64,000 nucleotides of DNA from Fidelibacterota bacterium (GTDB lineage Bacteria; Fidelibacterota; Marinisomatia; SCGC-AAA003-L08; TS1B11), in NCBI GenBank assembly GCA_020354025.1, contig CP070638.1:657999-721998 (forward strand), written 5' to 3'. The notes under the pieces are model-generated. The model saw only the letters and a list, made by a program, of their open reading frames with translations, searched no databases and was not told the DNA's origin. Both the position numbers and the translations under genes were made by a program. This document shows, one piece after another, positions 8,649 to 18,046 of the stretch; position 1 is the first letter of the stretch; each line of letters starts with the position of its first letter.

Positions 8649-9584
8649 TTAAGACATATCCAGTATAGACCGGGCCAATTTATATGGGGCCATGGTCTCT
8701 AATCCAGTATCCAGAGCATCCCGGCGATCCTGATTCCAAAAGTCAGCTAATACCTCCCTGTCTACTAGCATCTCCACCTTCTGCCGTACTCGCTGCCGAC
8801 GATTATGTTCCTGACGTCCGCTTTTTTCCAGGTAGGCCTGATGGCTTCCCAGTAATTCACCAAGCTCTGCGATACCATCTCCCTGAGTGGCACTGGTCAT
8901 ACATACCGGCGTTTTCCAAGGAGAGTCGTTTTCTTTCAAGGCGAGCATTTGCTCCAGGAGGCGTCGCAGCCGGCCAGCCCCCTCCCGGTCAGATTTATTG
9001 ATTACAAGTACGTCAGCAATTTCAAGTATTCCGGCTTTCATGAGCTGGATCTCGTCCCCCGATTCCGGAACCAAAACTACCATTGTGGTATCCACTGTCT
9101 CGACTACATCAAGTTCGACCTGACCGACGCCCACAGTTTCAAATATAAGGACATCGAATCCGGCGGCATCCAGAACATCCCCCACTTCCTGGGTGCGGGC
9201 AGCTAGACCACCGGTCTCACCTCGGGTGGCCATGCTGCGGATAAATACTCCCTCGTCAAGCTGGTGATTGCTCATACGCAGTCGATCCCCCAGGAGAGCA
9301 CCTCCAGTAAAGGGACTGGTAGGATCAACACTGAGAATACCCAATTTCAGGCTCGCCTCACGATAAAGCTTGATGAGCTTGTCCACTAGGGTACTTTTCC
9401 CCACACCTGGAGGCCCGGTAATCCCCAGTCGGTAGGCGGTACCCGAATGCGGATAAAGAGCATCAAGCAGGCTGGGAGCTTGAGGGGATTCGTTCTCCAC
9501 CCGACTGATTATTTGAGCCAAGGCATTAGATGAACCGGCAAGGAGCTGGTCAATCAGAGTCCACGCCACAGGTCTACTACCCAT
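8649..9584 (-). CDS. meaB: Methylmalonyl-CoA mutase-associated GTPase MeaB
   Basis: MeaB-type G3E GTPases protect and load cobalamin into methylmalonyl-CoA mutase. The 311-residue protein has Walker A GPPGVGKST (57-65), the ETVGVGQ block, the DTTMVVLVPESGDE block and an NKSD guanine-specificity motif, plus a C-terminal helical dimerisation arm. The start at ATG 9584 is immediately upstream of recognisable family sequence. No mutase gene accompanies it here, unlike many genomes where the two are adjacent. It lies 50 bases after the regulator gene and is likely co-transcribed with tatC. A related metallochaperone role (ArgK-like) cannot be excluded. Confidence 0.92.
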   Translation of the reverse strand: MGSRPVAWTLIDQLLAGSSNALAQIISRVENESPQAPSLLDALYPHSGTAYRLGITGPPGVGKSTLVDKLIKLYREASLKLGILSVDPTSPFTGGALLGDRLRMSNHQLDEGVFIRSMATRGETGGLAARTQEVGDVLDAAGFDVLIFETVGVGQVELDVVETVDTTMVVLVPESGDEIQLMKAGILEIADVLVINKSDREGAGRLRRLLEQMLALKENDSPWKTPVCMTSATQGDGIAELGELLGSHQAYLEKSGRQEHNRRQRVRQKVEMLVDREVLADFWNQDRRDALDTGLETMAPYKLARSILDMS

Positions 9585-9634
9585 TTTGTATCAGGCAGTA
9601 CATGTCAATAACCGATATTCAATCGAAGGAGCGA

Positions 9635-10318
9635 CTATCCAAAGAGCCGAGTAAAACCGGCGTAATCTTGGATAATCAGGCGCCGACCTTCGCGTACAAC
9701 CAAGCCCTTTTGCTCAAGATTTTTTAACATACGGGATACTGTCTCACGACTGGTGCCGGACATATTGGCAATGTCCTGCTGATAGGGAAGGCGGTTAATT
9801 ACCACCTGCCCCATCTTGAAGATACCCATATCCTCTGCGAACCTATGGATTGCTATCCCAATACGGTGCTCGGCATCAGACAGCGAAAGGGACTTGATCT
9901 GCTGGTCGGACTTCCGCAAGCGCGAAGTCATCTCCCGGAGCAGCTGTATGGAAATCGTGGGAAAGCGCCCCAGCACATCCAGGAAATCGCGGCGGTGGAG
10001 CGTGATGAGCACGGTATCTTCGATAGCCATGACATTGGCCGACCGTCCCTGGCCATCGAGCAGGGCCATCTCACCGAAGAATTCAGCCGAACCGAGAATC
10101 GCTAGGATGACTTCACGACCTTCATCATCGAGCCGGGTAATCTTTACACTGCCGGATTCGATGATGTACAGCATATCGCCCTGATCCTCTTCAATGACGA
10201 TCATAGTATTCTTCGGGTAGATACGCTGGACCGTCATATTCATGATAATATCAAGGTCCTCATCGTTTAATCCGGTGAAGATGGGTACCTCGCGGAGGAT
10301 GCTCGACTGGTTGGCCAT
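9635..10318 (-). CDS. Crp/Fnr-family transcriptional regulator, Crp-like
   Basis: This 227-residue protein has an N-terminal cyclic-nucleotide-binding barrel, a long dimer helix and a C-terminal winged helix-turn-helix. The ligand pocket keeps the cAMP-receptor features GE (82-83) and RS (92-93) in the FFGEMALLDGQGRSANV segment. The recognition helix reads SRETVSRML (residues 190-198), with Arg191, Glu192 and Arg196 in the register that reads TGTGA in E. coli Crp. It has no cysteine, so it is not an iron-sulfur Fnr. The gene heads the 10-kb minus-strand run and is divergent from rpsT. A matching palindrome is found at 56006-56023. Ligand and targets are inferred. Confidence 0.9.
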   Translation of the reverse strand: MANQSSILREVPIFTGLNDEDLDIIMNMTVQRIYPKNTMIVIEEDQGDMLYIIESGSVKITRLDDEGREVILAILGSAEFFGEMALLDGQGRSANVMAIEDTVLITLHRRDFLDVLGRFPTISIQLLREMTSRLRKSDQQIKSLSLSDAEHRIGIAIHRFAEDMGIFKMGQVVINRLPYQQDIANMSGTSRETVSRMLKNLEQKGLVVREGRRLIIQDYAGFTRLFG

Positions 10319-10442
10319 ACTAAAAACTTAGATTAACACAGCAGAATAGGCAATTTTATTTTTAATGCGTTGAAGGCTATTTGCCTGATTGTGCATCTAT
10401 GATTAATTTTATTATCTGGAAAGAGGAATAGAAAGAATTATT

Positions 10443-10703
10443 ATGGACCGACACAAATCCACTATCAAGCGTCATCGACAGTCGCTGAAGCGCAACGAGC
10501 GCAACCGCGTCGTAAAATCGAGAATGAAGACCTATATCAGGAAAGTCGAGGAAGCCACCAGCAAGGAAACCGCCGAGACCGCTCTGCTTGAGGCCATCAG
10601 TGCACTAGATAAGACTGCCGGGTCGCGAATTATCCACCGTAACAAGGCCGCCCGGATAAAGTCCCGGCTGACCCACCTGGTTGCCAGCCGCTTCGCTTCA
10701 TAG
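10443..10703 (+). CDS. rpsT: 30S ribosomal protein S20
   Basis: This 86-residue, very basic protein binds 16S rRNA in the body of the small subunit. The pattern matches S20: KRHRQSLKRNERNR at the start, KSRMKTYIRKVEEA in the middle and IIHRNKAARIKSRLT at the end. It is a single-gene unit divergent from the Crp-type regulator, with a hairpin about 30 bases downstream. The upstream 124 bases are AT-rich and probably contain promoters for both directions. The nearest purine-rich stretch (AGAAAGAA) lies about nine bases before the ATG, a weak ribosome site. Confidence 0.97.
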   Translation: MDRHKSTIKRHRQSLKRNERNRVVKSRMKTYIRKVEEATSKETAETALLEAISALDKTAGSRIIHRNKAARIKSRLTHLVASRFAS

Positions 10704-10735
10704 ACCATACACTCAGTCATCAGCATTTGTAGGGG

Positions 10736-10768
10736 CGACTCGGCGAGTCGTCTTTACCTTTTTCTGCT
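10736..10768 (+). terminator. Probable terminator after rpsT
   Basis: A perfect 6-bp stem CGACTC/GAGTCG with a GGC loop (10736-10750) is followed by TCTTTACCTTTTT. The T-run is interrupted, so termination may be partial. The GC-rich arm is also reminiscent of short dispersed palindromes, so it could be a repeat that serves as a terminator. Confidence 0.5.
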
Positions 10769-10872
10769 CCTTCGGCAAGCCTCTGGTATGAGCTCAGGTG
10801 AACGCTCAGGGTAAGACTCTATGGTGCCTTTCCTTTCCTGCTATCGTCACTACTACTGCCCACGCTCCCAGT

Positions 10873-12381
10873 TCACCTCCCCATCGCCGGGTAGTTAGGC
10901 GCTTCCTTGGTAACTGCTACTTCGTGGGGATGGCTCTCCCGCCCAGCCGCAGCAGTAAGGCGCACGAAAGTTCGCCTGGCCTGGAGCGCCTCGATATTTT
11001 CAGCGCCGCAGTAGCCCATCGCCGCCTGGAGCCCGCCGGCCAGTTGGTGGATAGTCTCGGCCACCGGTCCTCGGTAGGGCACTCTGCCCTCGATACCTTC
11101 CGGCACCAGTTTATCGGACGCCATTCCCTCCTGGAAGTAGCGGTCACCGGAGCCTTCCGCCATAGCACCAACGGATCCCATTCCCCGGAAGGTCTTGTAG
11201 CGTCGGCCGTCGTATAGGACGGTCTCGCCGGGGCTTTCCTCGGTACCGGCGAAAATGCTTCCCAGCATCACTGATGAGGCACCCGCCGCGAGCGACTTGG
11301 CGATATCACCGGAGAAGCGCATGCCGCCATCGGAAATAATGGGGACATCGGCTTTGGCGCCTACCTCAGCGGCATCAATAACGGCAGTCAGCTGGGGCAC
11401 GCCGATACCTGCCACAACTCGGGTTGTACAGCTGGCCCCTGCACCGATACCCACCTTGACAGCATTCACGCCAGCATCAATCAGGGCTTGGGTCCCTTCG
11501 GCCGTAGCCACATTGCCGGCAACGATATCAACGTATGAATGATGCTTCCGCAGTTCCTTCACGATGCGCAAGACGCCTTTGGAATGACCGTGGGCGGTAT
11601 CAACGAAGATGGCGTCCACCCCGACATCCACCAAGGCCGCTGTGCGATCAAACGTATCAGCACCAGTCCCCACGGCAGCCCCTACCCGCAGCCTACCGTG
11701 GCTGTCCAGGCAGGCATTGGGGTGCATCTCCTTCTTGAGGATGTCTTTCACCGTAATAAGGCCGCAGAGGGAGCCTTCTTCATCCACTACCAGTAGCTTC
11801 TCGATACGGTGTTCCTGTAAGACGGCTTTGGCATCTTCAAGGGTGGTGCCGCGAGGTACAGTAACCAGGTTCTCGCTGGTCATCCGGGCTGAGATTGGCT
11901 GGGAGAGATCATTCTCAAAGCGAATATCCCGGTTGGTGAGGATGCCCACTAGGCGACCGTGTTCTGGCGGATCTTCCACAATCGGCACACCGGAAATCTG
12001 ATACCTCTGCATAACCTGAAGGGCCTCTCCGATGGTCTTGTCAGGGGGCAGTGTTATCGGATCCAGGATCATAGCACTCTCCGAGCGCTTCACCCGGTCC
12101 ACCTCGGCAGCCTGGGTCTTGAGAGGGAGGTTGCGATGTAGAACTCCCAGCCCCCCATGCCGGGCCAGGGCGATGGCCATGTCACCTTCAGTAACTGTGT
12201 CCATGGCAGCACTGATGAAGGGGATGTTTAAACGGATATTCTTGGTGAATCGGGTCGATATATTCACCTCCCTGGGCAGCACTTTGGAGTAAGCCGGTAC
12301 CAGGAGCACGTCATCGAAGGTGAGACCTTCTCGCAATTCTTCAGCCACCTGGGTTTTCTCCTCTCGGTTTTGGATGTTCAT
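10873..12381 (-). CDS. guaB: Inosine-5'-monophosphate dehydrogenase
   Basis: GuaB oxidises IMP to XMP, the committed step to guanine nucleotides. The 502-residue protein starts with the family's [10 protein letters not shown], has two CBS domains (about residues 105-215) inserted in the TIM barrel, and a catalytic loop GAGASCTTR with Cys318. The usual loop is GPGSICTTR, so the Pro and Ser-Ile have become Ala and Ala-Ser, while the cysteine and following Thr-Thr-Arg are kept. The C-terminal flap [13 protein letters not shown] is present. The start is ATG 12381. It is convergent with rpsT and appears to be transcribed alone or with hutH upstream. Confidence 0.96.
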   Translation of the reverse strand: MNIQNREEKTQVAEELREGLTFDDVLLVPAYSKVLPREVNISTRFTKNIRLNIPFISAAMDTVTEGDMAIALARHGGLGVLHRNLPLKTQAAEVDRVKRSESAMILDPITLPPDKTIGEALQVMQRYQISGVPIVEDPPEHGRLVGILTNRDIRFENDLSQPISARMTSENLVTVPRGTTLEDAKAVLQEHRIEKLLVVDEEGSLCGLITVKDILKKEMHPNACLDSHGRLRVGAAVGTGADTFDRTAALVDVGVDAIFVDTAHGHSKGVLRIVKELRKHHSYVDIVAGNVATAEGTQALIDAGVNAVKVGIGAGASCTTRVVAGIGVPQLTAVIDAAEVGAKADVPIISDGGMRFSGDIAKSLAAGASSVMLGSIFAGTEESPGETVLYDGRRYKTFRGMGSVGAMAEGSGDRYFQEGMASDKLVPEGIEGRVPYRGPVAETIHQLAGGLQAAMGYCGAENIEALQARRTFVRLTAAAGRESHPHEVAVTKEAPNYPAMGR

Positions 12382-12521
12382 ATATTTAATTGTGTAACTG
12401 TTAAATTGTCATACTGTTTAATCATGCCCTGTTTTTTTCTTTGGTATTCTATCCCGACGAGCCTGTCGTAAATCAGCTACCGTGATTAAAAGGCATCTCC
12501 TGAGATTACAGCCTGACAAGC

Positions 12522-14051
12522 TCACTGCAGCTTTATTACCTCATCCACCGCTTCAACTATAGCTCCGGATGAAATTAAATCACGGGCGTAGGCAATATCT
12601 GCTGCCAGTGACCGGTCTTCATCAACGAACGGCACATGTCTCCGCAACAACCGGTAAGCTACCATAGCGCCTCGGCCGGCCTCGAGCCCGTCGTGGAAGT
12701 CCACAGCCTGGCAAGCCGCAATGTATTCCAATGTTAAAATGTACTCCAGGTTATCCACCAGCTTCAGCAGTTTGCGGCCGGCCCAGGCCGACATCGACAC
12801 ATGATCTTCCTGATCAGCACCGGTGGGAATGGAATCCACGCTGGCAGGATGGGCAAGAGTCTTGTTCTCAGAGGCCAGAGCCGCTGCCGTAACCTGGACC
12901 ATCATAAAGCCCGAATTTAGACCGGCATTAAAAACGAGGCCAGCAGGTAGACCGGCATTTCCATTAAGTAGCGCAAAAATCCTCCGCTCGCTGATATTGC
13001 CCATTTCCGCCGCTGCGATAGCCGCAAGGTCGCAGGCCAGGGCAACGGATTCGCCATGGAAATGACCCGTCGATATGACATCACCGGTATCGGGAAACAC
13101 CAAGGGATTGTCACTGACACTCACGGCCTCGTTTAGTAGCTGTATCGTAGCGAAATCCAGGGCATCCCGACAGGCGCCGTGAATTTGGGGCATGCATCGG
13201 AGGCTATACATATCCTGCACGCGTTCATCATCCCGGCGGTGGCTTTCCCGAATGGCGCTCCCCTCAATCAGCCGATACAGGTTAGCAGCGGCAACCTTCT
13301 GCCCAGTGTGTTTTTTCAGCTCGTGTACCTCAGGGTGGAAAGGCCGCGGCGTACCCGCCAGGCCGTCAACAGATAGGGCTCCCACAACGTCCGCTGTCCG
13401 GACAAGGTTGTGCAGCCTGATCACAGCTAGCACTCCCAGGGCGGTTGAAACCTGAACACCGTTGATTAGGGCCAGGCCTTCCTTGGCCTGGAGGACCAGG
13501 GGCTGCAATCCAAGATGCTCTAAGGCCTTCGCCGCCGGTACACGTTGACCAGCCAAAAGCACCTCTCCCTCGCCCATCAGGCCCAGGGTCATGTGAGCCA
13601 AGGGCGCCAGATCACCGCTGGCTCCTACCGAGCCCTTGGAAGGAATGATGGGCAAAACATCGCCGTTAAGGAACGCCAGCAGCTGCTCAATGACTTCCAG
13701 ACGTACTCCGCTGTATCCCCGGCACAGGGAGATAATTTTCAGCAACATGGTCAGGCGGACTACATCTGCATTCAGGGGCGTGCCGACCCCGACGGCATGG
13801 GATCGTATCAGATTACGCTGCAGTGCCTCGTGCTTGTCATCAGCGATTCGAACGCTGCTCAGCTTGCCGAAGCCGGTGTTTATACCGTAGATAGAATCGG
13901 CTTTCCGAGCAAGAATCTCCTCTAGCCTCTTACGAGAACGGATAATCCGTTCCCTCGTTTGATCTGCGAGCAAAACAGGAGATGATGATTTTAAGAAATA
14001 CTTAAAATCATCCAGAGAAAAGTCTTTAATGTTAATGATGAACTTTTTCAA
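12522..14051 (-). CDS. hutH: Histidine ammonia-lyase
   Basis: HutH removes ammonia from histidine to give urocanate. The 509-residue protein carries the MIO prosthetic-group triad Ala-Ser-Gly (residues 144-146) within GSVGASGDLAPLAH, and the catalytic Tyr55 in YGINTGFG. The start is TTG at 14051; the next methionine lies within conserved sequence, so the TTG is favoured and the N-terminus still matches the family. No hutU, hutI or hutG is present, so the rest of histidine breakdown is encoded elsewhere or the enzyme serves another role. A tyrosine or phenylalanine ammonia-lyase is less likely given the overall match, but substrate selectivity was not proven. Confidence 0.92.
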   Translation of the reverse strand: MKKFIINIKDFSLDDFKYFLKSSSPVLLADQTRERIIRSRKRLEEILARKADSIYGINTGFGKLSSVRIADDKHEALQRNLIRSHAVGVGTPLNADVVRLTMLLKIISLCRGYSGVRLEVIEQLLAFLNGDVLPIIPSKGSVGASGDLAPLAHMTLGLMGEGEVLLAGQRVPAAKALEHLGLQPLVLQAKEGLALINGVQVSTALGVLAVIRLHNLVRTADVVGALSVDGLAGTPRPFHPEVHELKKHTGQKVAAANLYRLIEGSAIRESHRRDDERVQDMYSLRCMPQIHGACRDALDFATIQLLNEAVSVSDNPLVFPDTGDVISTGHFHGESVALACDLAAIAAAEMGNISERRIFALLNGNAGLPAGLVFNAGLNSGFMMVQVTAAALASENKTLAHPASVDSIPTGADQEDHVSMSAWAGRKLLKLVDNLEYILTLEYIAACQAVDFHDGLEAGRGAMVAYRLLRRHVPFVDEDRSLAADIAYARDLISSGAIVEAVDEVIKLQ

Positions 14052-14089
14052 GACTAAACTACGGTATCAGCCGCATCCAATTTAACAAA

Positions 14090-16936
14090 TCAACTGTTTT
14101 TCCGCTGAAAAACAATCCGTTCCGACAGGCTGGCGATATGACCAGGATAACGGAAGGGTAGTGCTTCCACTGGCAGGGCATCAAGAAAGAGCTGGCCATA
14201 TTTACGTCGGTAGACTCGGGAGTCGGCAATAATGAAAATACCTTCGTCGCTAGATGTTCGAATCAAACGCCCGAAACCCTGACGGAAACGGGTAATGGCA
14301 TCGGGGATTTGATAGTTCCGGAAAGGATTGTAGCCCTGCTCTTGGAGATGCTCAATACGGGCTTCTACTACCGGCTCGGTGGGATTGGCAAAGGGCAGCC
14401 GGGCAATAATCAGCATTTCCAGCAGATCACCGGGTAGATCAATGCCTTCCCAGAAGCTGGCTGTGCCCAATAGAATCGCCCGGGGATTTTCACGGAAAGC
14501 CTCCAAGAGGTTCCGGCGACTGCTGCCTTCGAACTGGGTGACCAGCCGTCGCTGGGTGCGAAACAGCCGGGGGTGCAGGATATCGTGAACCGCTTTTACC
14601 TGAGCATAGGAAGTGAAAAGAACCAGCAACCGTCGCTCAATCTGATCGGTCAGATCGTCAATTAGTTCTGCCAGCTGTCGGGGGTAATGCGGATCGGTAA
14701 CATCCACCGGAATCTCCCATCCCAGAACTACACACTGCTCATTATAGTAAAAAGGCGACGGGAATTCCTGCTCAATCACCGGCCAGGTGTCAAAGGTATC
14801 ATCCAGACCTACCTCAAAGCGAAAGTAGTCGAAGTTGTCGCTTACCTGGAGGGTGGCCGAACATAACACTGCACCAGGTCTGCGCTCAAAGAGCTTGGAG
14901 CGGAGAAATGAGCTTACCATCAGTGGTGCACACTTGAATGCCACCCGCACTTGGTCTTTTGCACGCCGGACTTCCCGCCATAGGACTTCCGCCCCGGTGG
15001 GCTCCTTAACAGCAATGTGACCAAAAGCTGCATTCAGAGCAGAGGCTTCCGAAAGATCAACTTCCAGCTCGTTTACCAGGGATTCGCTTATTGTCATGTC
15101 AGTTTCAGTCAGCAGCTTGTGGATATCAGCGAGGATTTGGGCAAAAGTATCCAGGGCTTCGGCTGTGGCCATTACCTGGGTGTCCAAGTCGCGGAACTCC
15201 ACACCAGGATCTATATACCGCGTCTGCTGGATGGCATACTTCCGGTTAGGGGATACCTTGATCTGGTGTCCGTTAACGTAGGCCTCAATCAGGTCGGATG
15301 TTTCCTTTTGCAGTTTCCGAGCAGCAGCCCGGATGTCACTATACCAGTCCCGGTTCTCGTCGACAACCTGCAGGGAATCTACCAGCTGCTTGCGGAATAT
15401 CTGGCGGTAACGGCTGCCCAGGTAATTGTCACACAGCTGGCGGACAATCCCTTCCCCGAATTCCATGGTAAGCTGCTCAGTAGTAATCCGTGGCAGGTTA
15501 TGGGCTTCATCCAGGACCAGCATATATTCACCGGGCAGCAGCCCCACATCACCGGCGGTGTCGGCAATTAGCAGGGCGTGATTCACTACGATAAGGTTTG
15601 CCTGCCTAGCCGCTCTTCTGATAGGCCCCAGGAAACAGCCGTGATGACGACGGCAGGTATTGCCCAGACAGAATCCCCGTTCGCTGCGGAGCATGCGCCA
15701 CAGCCGGTTACCCTTGCGGGCCAGGAAACCGGGGCACTCGTCAATGTCTCCGGTCTGCGTATGGAGCTCCCAGATAATGATGGGCAGGATATTCTCGCAA
15801 TCCTCAGGTCCAAGGAGTCGCCGGGCATTGGCCAGTACGAACTCCAGGCGGGTGCGGCACAAGTAGTTACCCCGCCCTTTCAGCATGGCGGCCCTCACCG
15901 GTGCATCAAGCATAGTCGCCAAGCGGGGGATCTCTATGTAGAAGAGCTGATCCTGCAGGTGCTTGGTATAGCACGAGACAACCACCGACTGCTTCTGAAG
16001 ACAGGCGTGGTTCACTGCCGGCAGCAGATAGGCCATGGATTTGCCTAAGCCCGTGCCCGCCTCGGCTACCAGGATCTGGCCATCCTCGAAAGTAGTGGTC
16101 ACCGCCTCGGAAAAGGATACCTGAATAGGGCGAGACTCAAACCGGTCCCAACCGGCGGCCAGTACCCCATCGTCCCCGAAGAATGCCTCAGGTGTCCGGG
16201 GGCTGTAGTCCTCCCCGGAACCCTCGTGCTCATATATGGCCTGGAGAACCGGACGCTCGATGGTGGAGTTGGTCAAGCCTTTGGTCTGGCCCATAGAGGA
16301 CATAACCTGCATCAATCTCACGTAGAGGAGCTTATTGGGAATCGTCACGTGCTCCTGCACGCCCAGCAGGGACTGGATCACCGGCAGCGGATAGGCAGCC
16401 GCTTCATGTACCAGATTCACAAAGATATGGCCCGTATTCAGAGCATCGTTGTAAGCCCGGTGAGCCTCTTTGTGCGGCAGACTATAGAAGTCGCACAGCG
16501 AGGCCAGGTTGAAGCCGGTGTGGTGATAGAGGAAAGTGCGGCCCAGGGTCATGGTATCATAAAGGGGATTGGCTATATCGTCCGATTGGTCCAAGACAAT
16601 GCAAATGTTGCGCAGGAAGGCCAAGTCGAAGCGGATGTTGTGGGCCACAAGGGGACGTCCCCCGATGAAGTCCAGGAACTCCTGACCAACTTCCTCGATA
16701 GTGGGCTCGCCGGCCACCATGTCATCGGTGATGTTGGTGATCTCCACGATCTCGGTGGGGATAGGCTCCCGGGGATCAATGAGTTGCTGGAACTCCTCAA
16801 CCGGCTGACCATCCCGGAACCGTACCGCGGCCAGTTCGATTATCTTACAGTAGTCCGCGCTCAGCCCGGTGGTCTCAAAGTCGATGACGACGAAGTCATC
16901 CAGCTCCAGTAGAGTCAAAAGATCGGTGGAGGACAT
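14090..16936 (-). CDS. dinG: DnaQ exonuclease-DinG helicase fusion
   Basis: This 948-residue protein joins a 3'-5' DEDDh exonuclease (residues about 15-180) to an XPD/DinG-type superfamily 2 helicase. Exonuclease residues are DFETTG (19-24), HNIRFD (99-104) and HRAYNDA (159-165). The helicase has Walker A AGTGLGKS (293-300), a cysteine group at about 360, 401, 423 and 428/434 fitting the 4Fe-4S cluster, DEAH at 476-479, and a final GRLIRTSSDEG motif VI. The fused form is common in Firmicutes DinG and known in other phyla. It is expected to process recombination or damage intermediates and R-loops. It precedes hutH by only 38 bases, so co-transcription is possible. Confidence 0.93.
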   Translation of the reverse strand: MSSTDLLTLLELDDFVVIDFETTGLSADYCKIIELAAVRFRDGQPVEEFQQLIDPREPIPTEIVEITNITDDMVAGEPTIEEVGQEFLDFIGGRPLVAHNIRFDLAFLRNICIVLDQSDDIANPLYDTMTLGRTFLYHHTGFNLASLCDFYSLPHKEAHRAYNDALNTGHIFVNLVHEAAAYPLPVIQSLLGVQEHVTIPNKLLYVRLMQVMSSMGQTKGLTNSTIERPVLQAIYEHEGSGEDYSPRTPEAFFGDDGVLAAGWDRFESRPIQVSFSEAVTTTFEDGQILVAEAGTGLGKSMAYLLPAVNHACLQKQSVVVSCYTKHLQDQLFYIEIPRLATMLDAPVRAAMLKGRGNYLCRTRLEFVLANARRLLGPEDCENILPIIIWELHTQTGDIDECPGFLARKGNRLWRMLRSERGFCLGNTCRRHHGCFLGPIRRAARQANLIVVNHALLIADTAGDVGLLPGEYMLVLDEAHNLPRITTEQLTMEFGEGIVRQLCDNYLGSRYRQIFRKQLVDSLQVVDENRDWYSDIRAAARKLQKETSDLIEAYVNGHQIKVSPNRKYAIQQTRYIDPGVEFRDLDTQVMATAEALDTFAQILADIHKLLTETDMTISESLVNELEVDLSEASALNAAFGHIAVKEPTGAEVLWREVRRAKDQVRVAFKCAPLMVSSFLRSKLFERRPGAVLCSATLQVSDNFDYFRFEVGLDDTFDTWPVIEQEFPSPFYYNEQCVVLGWEIPVDVTDPHYPRQLAELIDDLTDQIERRLLVLFTSYAQVKAVHDILHPRLFRTQRRLVTQFEGSSRRNLLEAFRENPRAILLGTASFWEGIDLPGDLLEMLIIARLPFANPTEPVVEARIEHLQEQGYNPFRNYQIPDAITRFRQGFGRLIRTSSDEGIFIIADSRVYRRKYGQLFLDALPVEALPFRYPGHIASLSERIVFQRKNS

Positions 16937-17066
16937 AAGAGGGCTACCGCTGATTCAACTGTTGCATATAATCCACCACTATGACGATCCCAGATGGCCG
17001 TCCTCAGGTAGGAGAAGCTAGGGTGGAAACGGGCGGGATTGGTAGGGAATTTACATTAGTGCACAG

Positions 17067-17792
17067 CTACCATACCAGCGGCACAAGCCGGTAACGTACC
17101 TGCCTGGCATACTCCGGGTAGCCGTCAAGCTCCCCCTTCAGGGTCCGATCCTCCAGGGCGGTTCGGACGACAATCAGCACCACGACCAGCCCCCCAGCAG
17201 ACAAGGCCCATAATGAGCCCAGCATAACCGGCACGGCCAGTTCGAAAAGGATGATTCCCACATATCCCGGATGACGCACGAAGCGATAGGGCCCATCAGT
17301 AACGACGGCGTGACCGCGTTCTTCCTGGATGCGGACGATCTGTGAGAAAAAGGCATTCACAGCAAGAGCCCATACCCCGAAGGCATAGCCAAGAACCGCT
17401 ACTACCAGGGCGATCACCTGGATTGAGAACGTAATCTCCCCCGTCCAGCCATAGCGCATATCCAGCCCAGCTACCACCAGTCGTCCCAGAGTAGCGATGC
17501 CCACGACGCTCATGATGGCAGCATCCCAGGTCTTTGCTCCTTTTCTATGCCCGATGCGTTCGGCAATGAGCTGCGGGTTGCGGGGAATCAGGACCATCGC
17601 GTTGGCGCATATCCATACAAGGTAGACACCTACCAACGCCCACCCCATAGGCCAGTCGGTGGTGCCCGCTGCCAGGAACAATACCACACCTACCAAGATC
17701 ACGCCCAACGTCTCCCGCACCAGCCATCGGACGATGGTGCGAGTAGGGACGGGAGTGTGGTTCTCTTCGGGTGGAGGGGAGTTATCTGTCAT
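17067..17792 (-). CDS. Integral-membrane methyltransferase, ICMT/NnrU-like
   Basis: This 241-residue protein has about five to six transmembrane helices and the C-terminal signature RFVRHPGYVG followed by a hydrophobic helix and a distal TLKGELDGYPEYARQVRYRL segment, as in isoprenylcysteine carboxyl methyltransferase-like and phospholipid N-methyltransferase-like enzymes. These use S-adenosylmethionine at the membrane surface. In bacteria the substrate is usually unknown, so no gene name is given. It is separated from dinG by about 130 bases and lies divergently from the amidohydrolase gene. Confidence is high for the family and low for the substrate. Confidence 0.82.
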   Translation of the reverse strand: MTDNSPPPEENHTPVPTRTIVRWLVRETLGVILVGVVLFLAAGTTDWPMGWALVGVYLVWICANAMVLIPRNPQLIAERIGHRKGAKTWDAAIMSVVGIATLGRLVVAGLDMRYGWTGEITFSIQVIALVVAVLGYAFGVWALAVNAFFSQIVRIQEERGHAVVTDGPYRFVRHPGYVGIILFELAVPVMLGSLWALSAGGLVVVLIVVRTALEDRTLKGELDGYPEYARQVRYRLVPLVW

Positions 17793-18046
17793 TGCTTAAC
17801 CTCCTACTGATGCCAAGTAGTACTATTCTGATGGCTAAAGCTAGGGCGAAGATGGGAGCAACGGCAGGGAAATAATCAATATCCGGTTCCCGGCCATTTG
17901 TTGTAGCACGCAGACATGCAAACAGGGGCACTGGTTTCTCCATTGGTTGAATCCATCGGGAAAATACCGTAATATGCGGCCGCCAGAATTCCATGATCAC
18001 GCAGACGCGATTACATAACCGCCAAACGAAACCGAAAGGATCGAAG

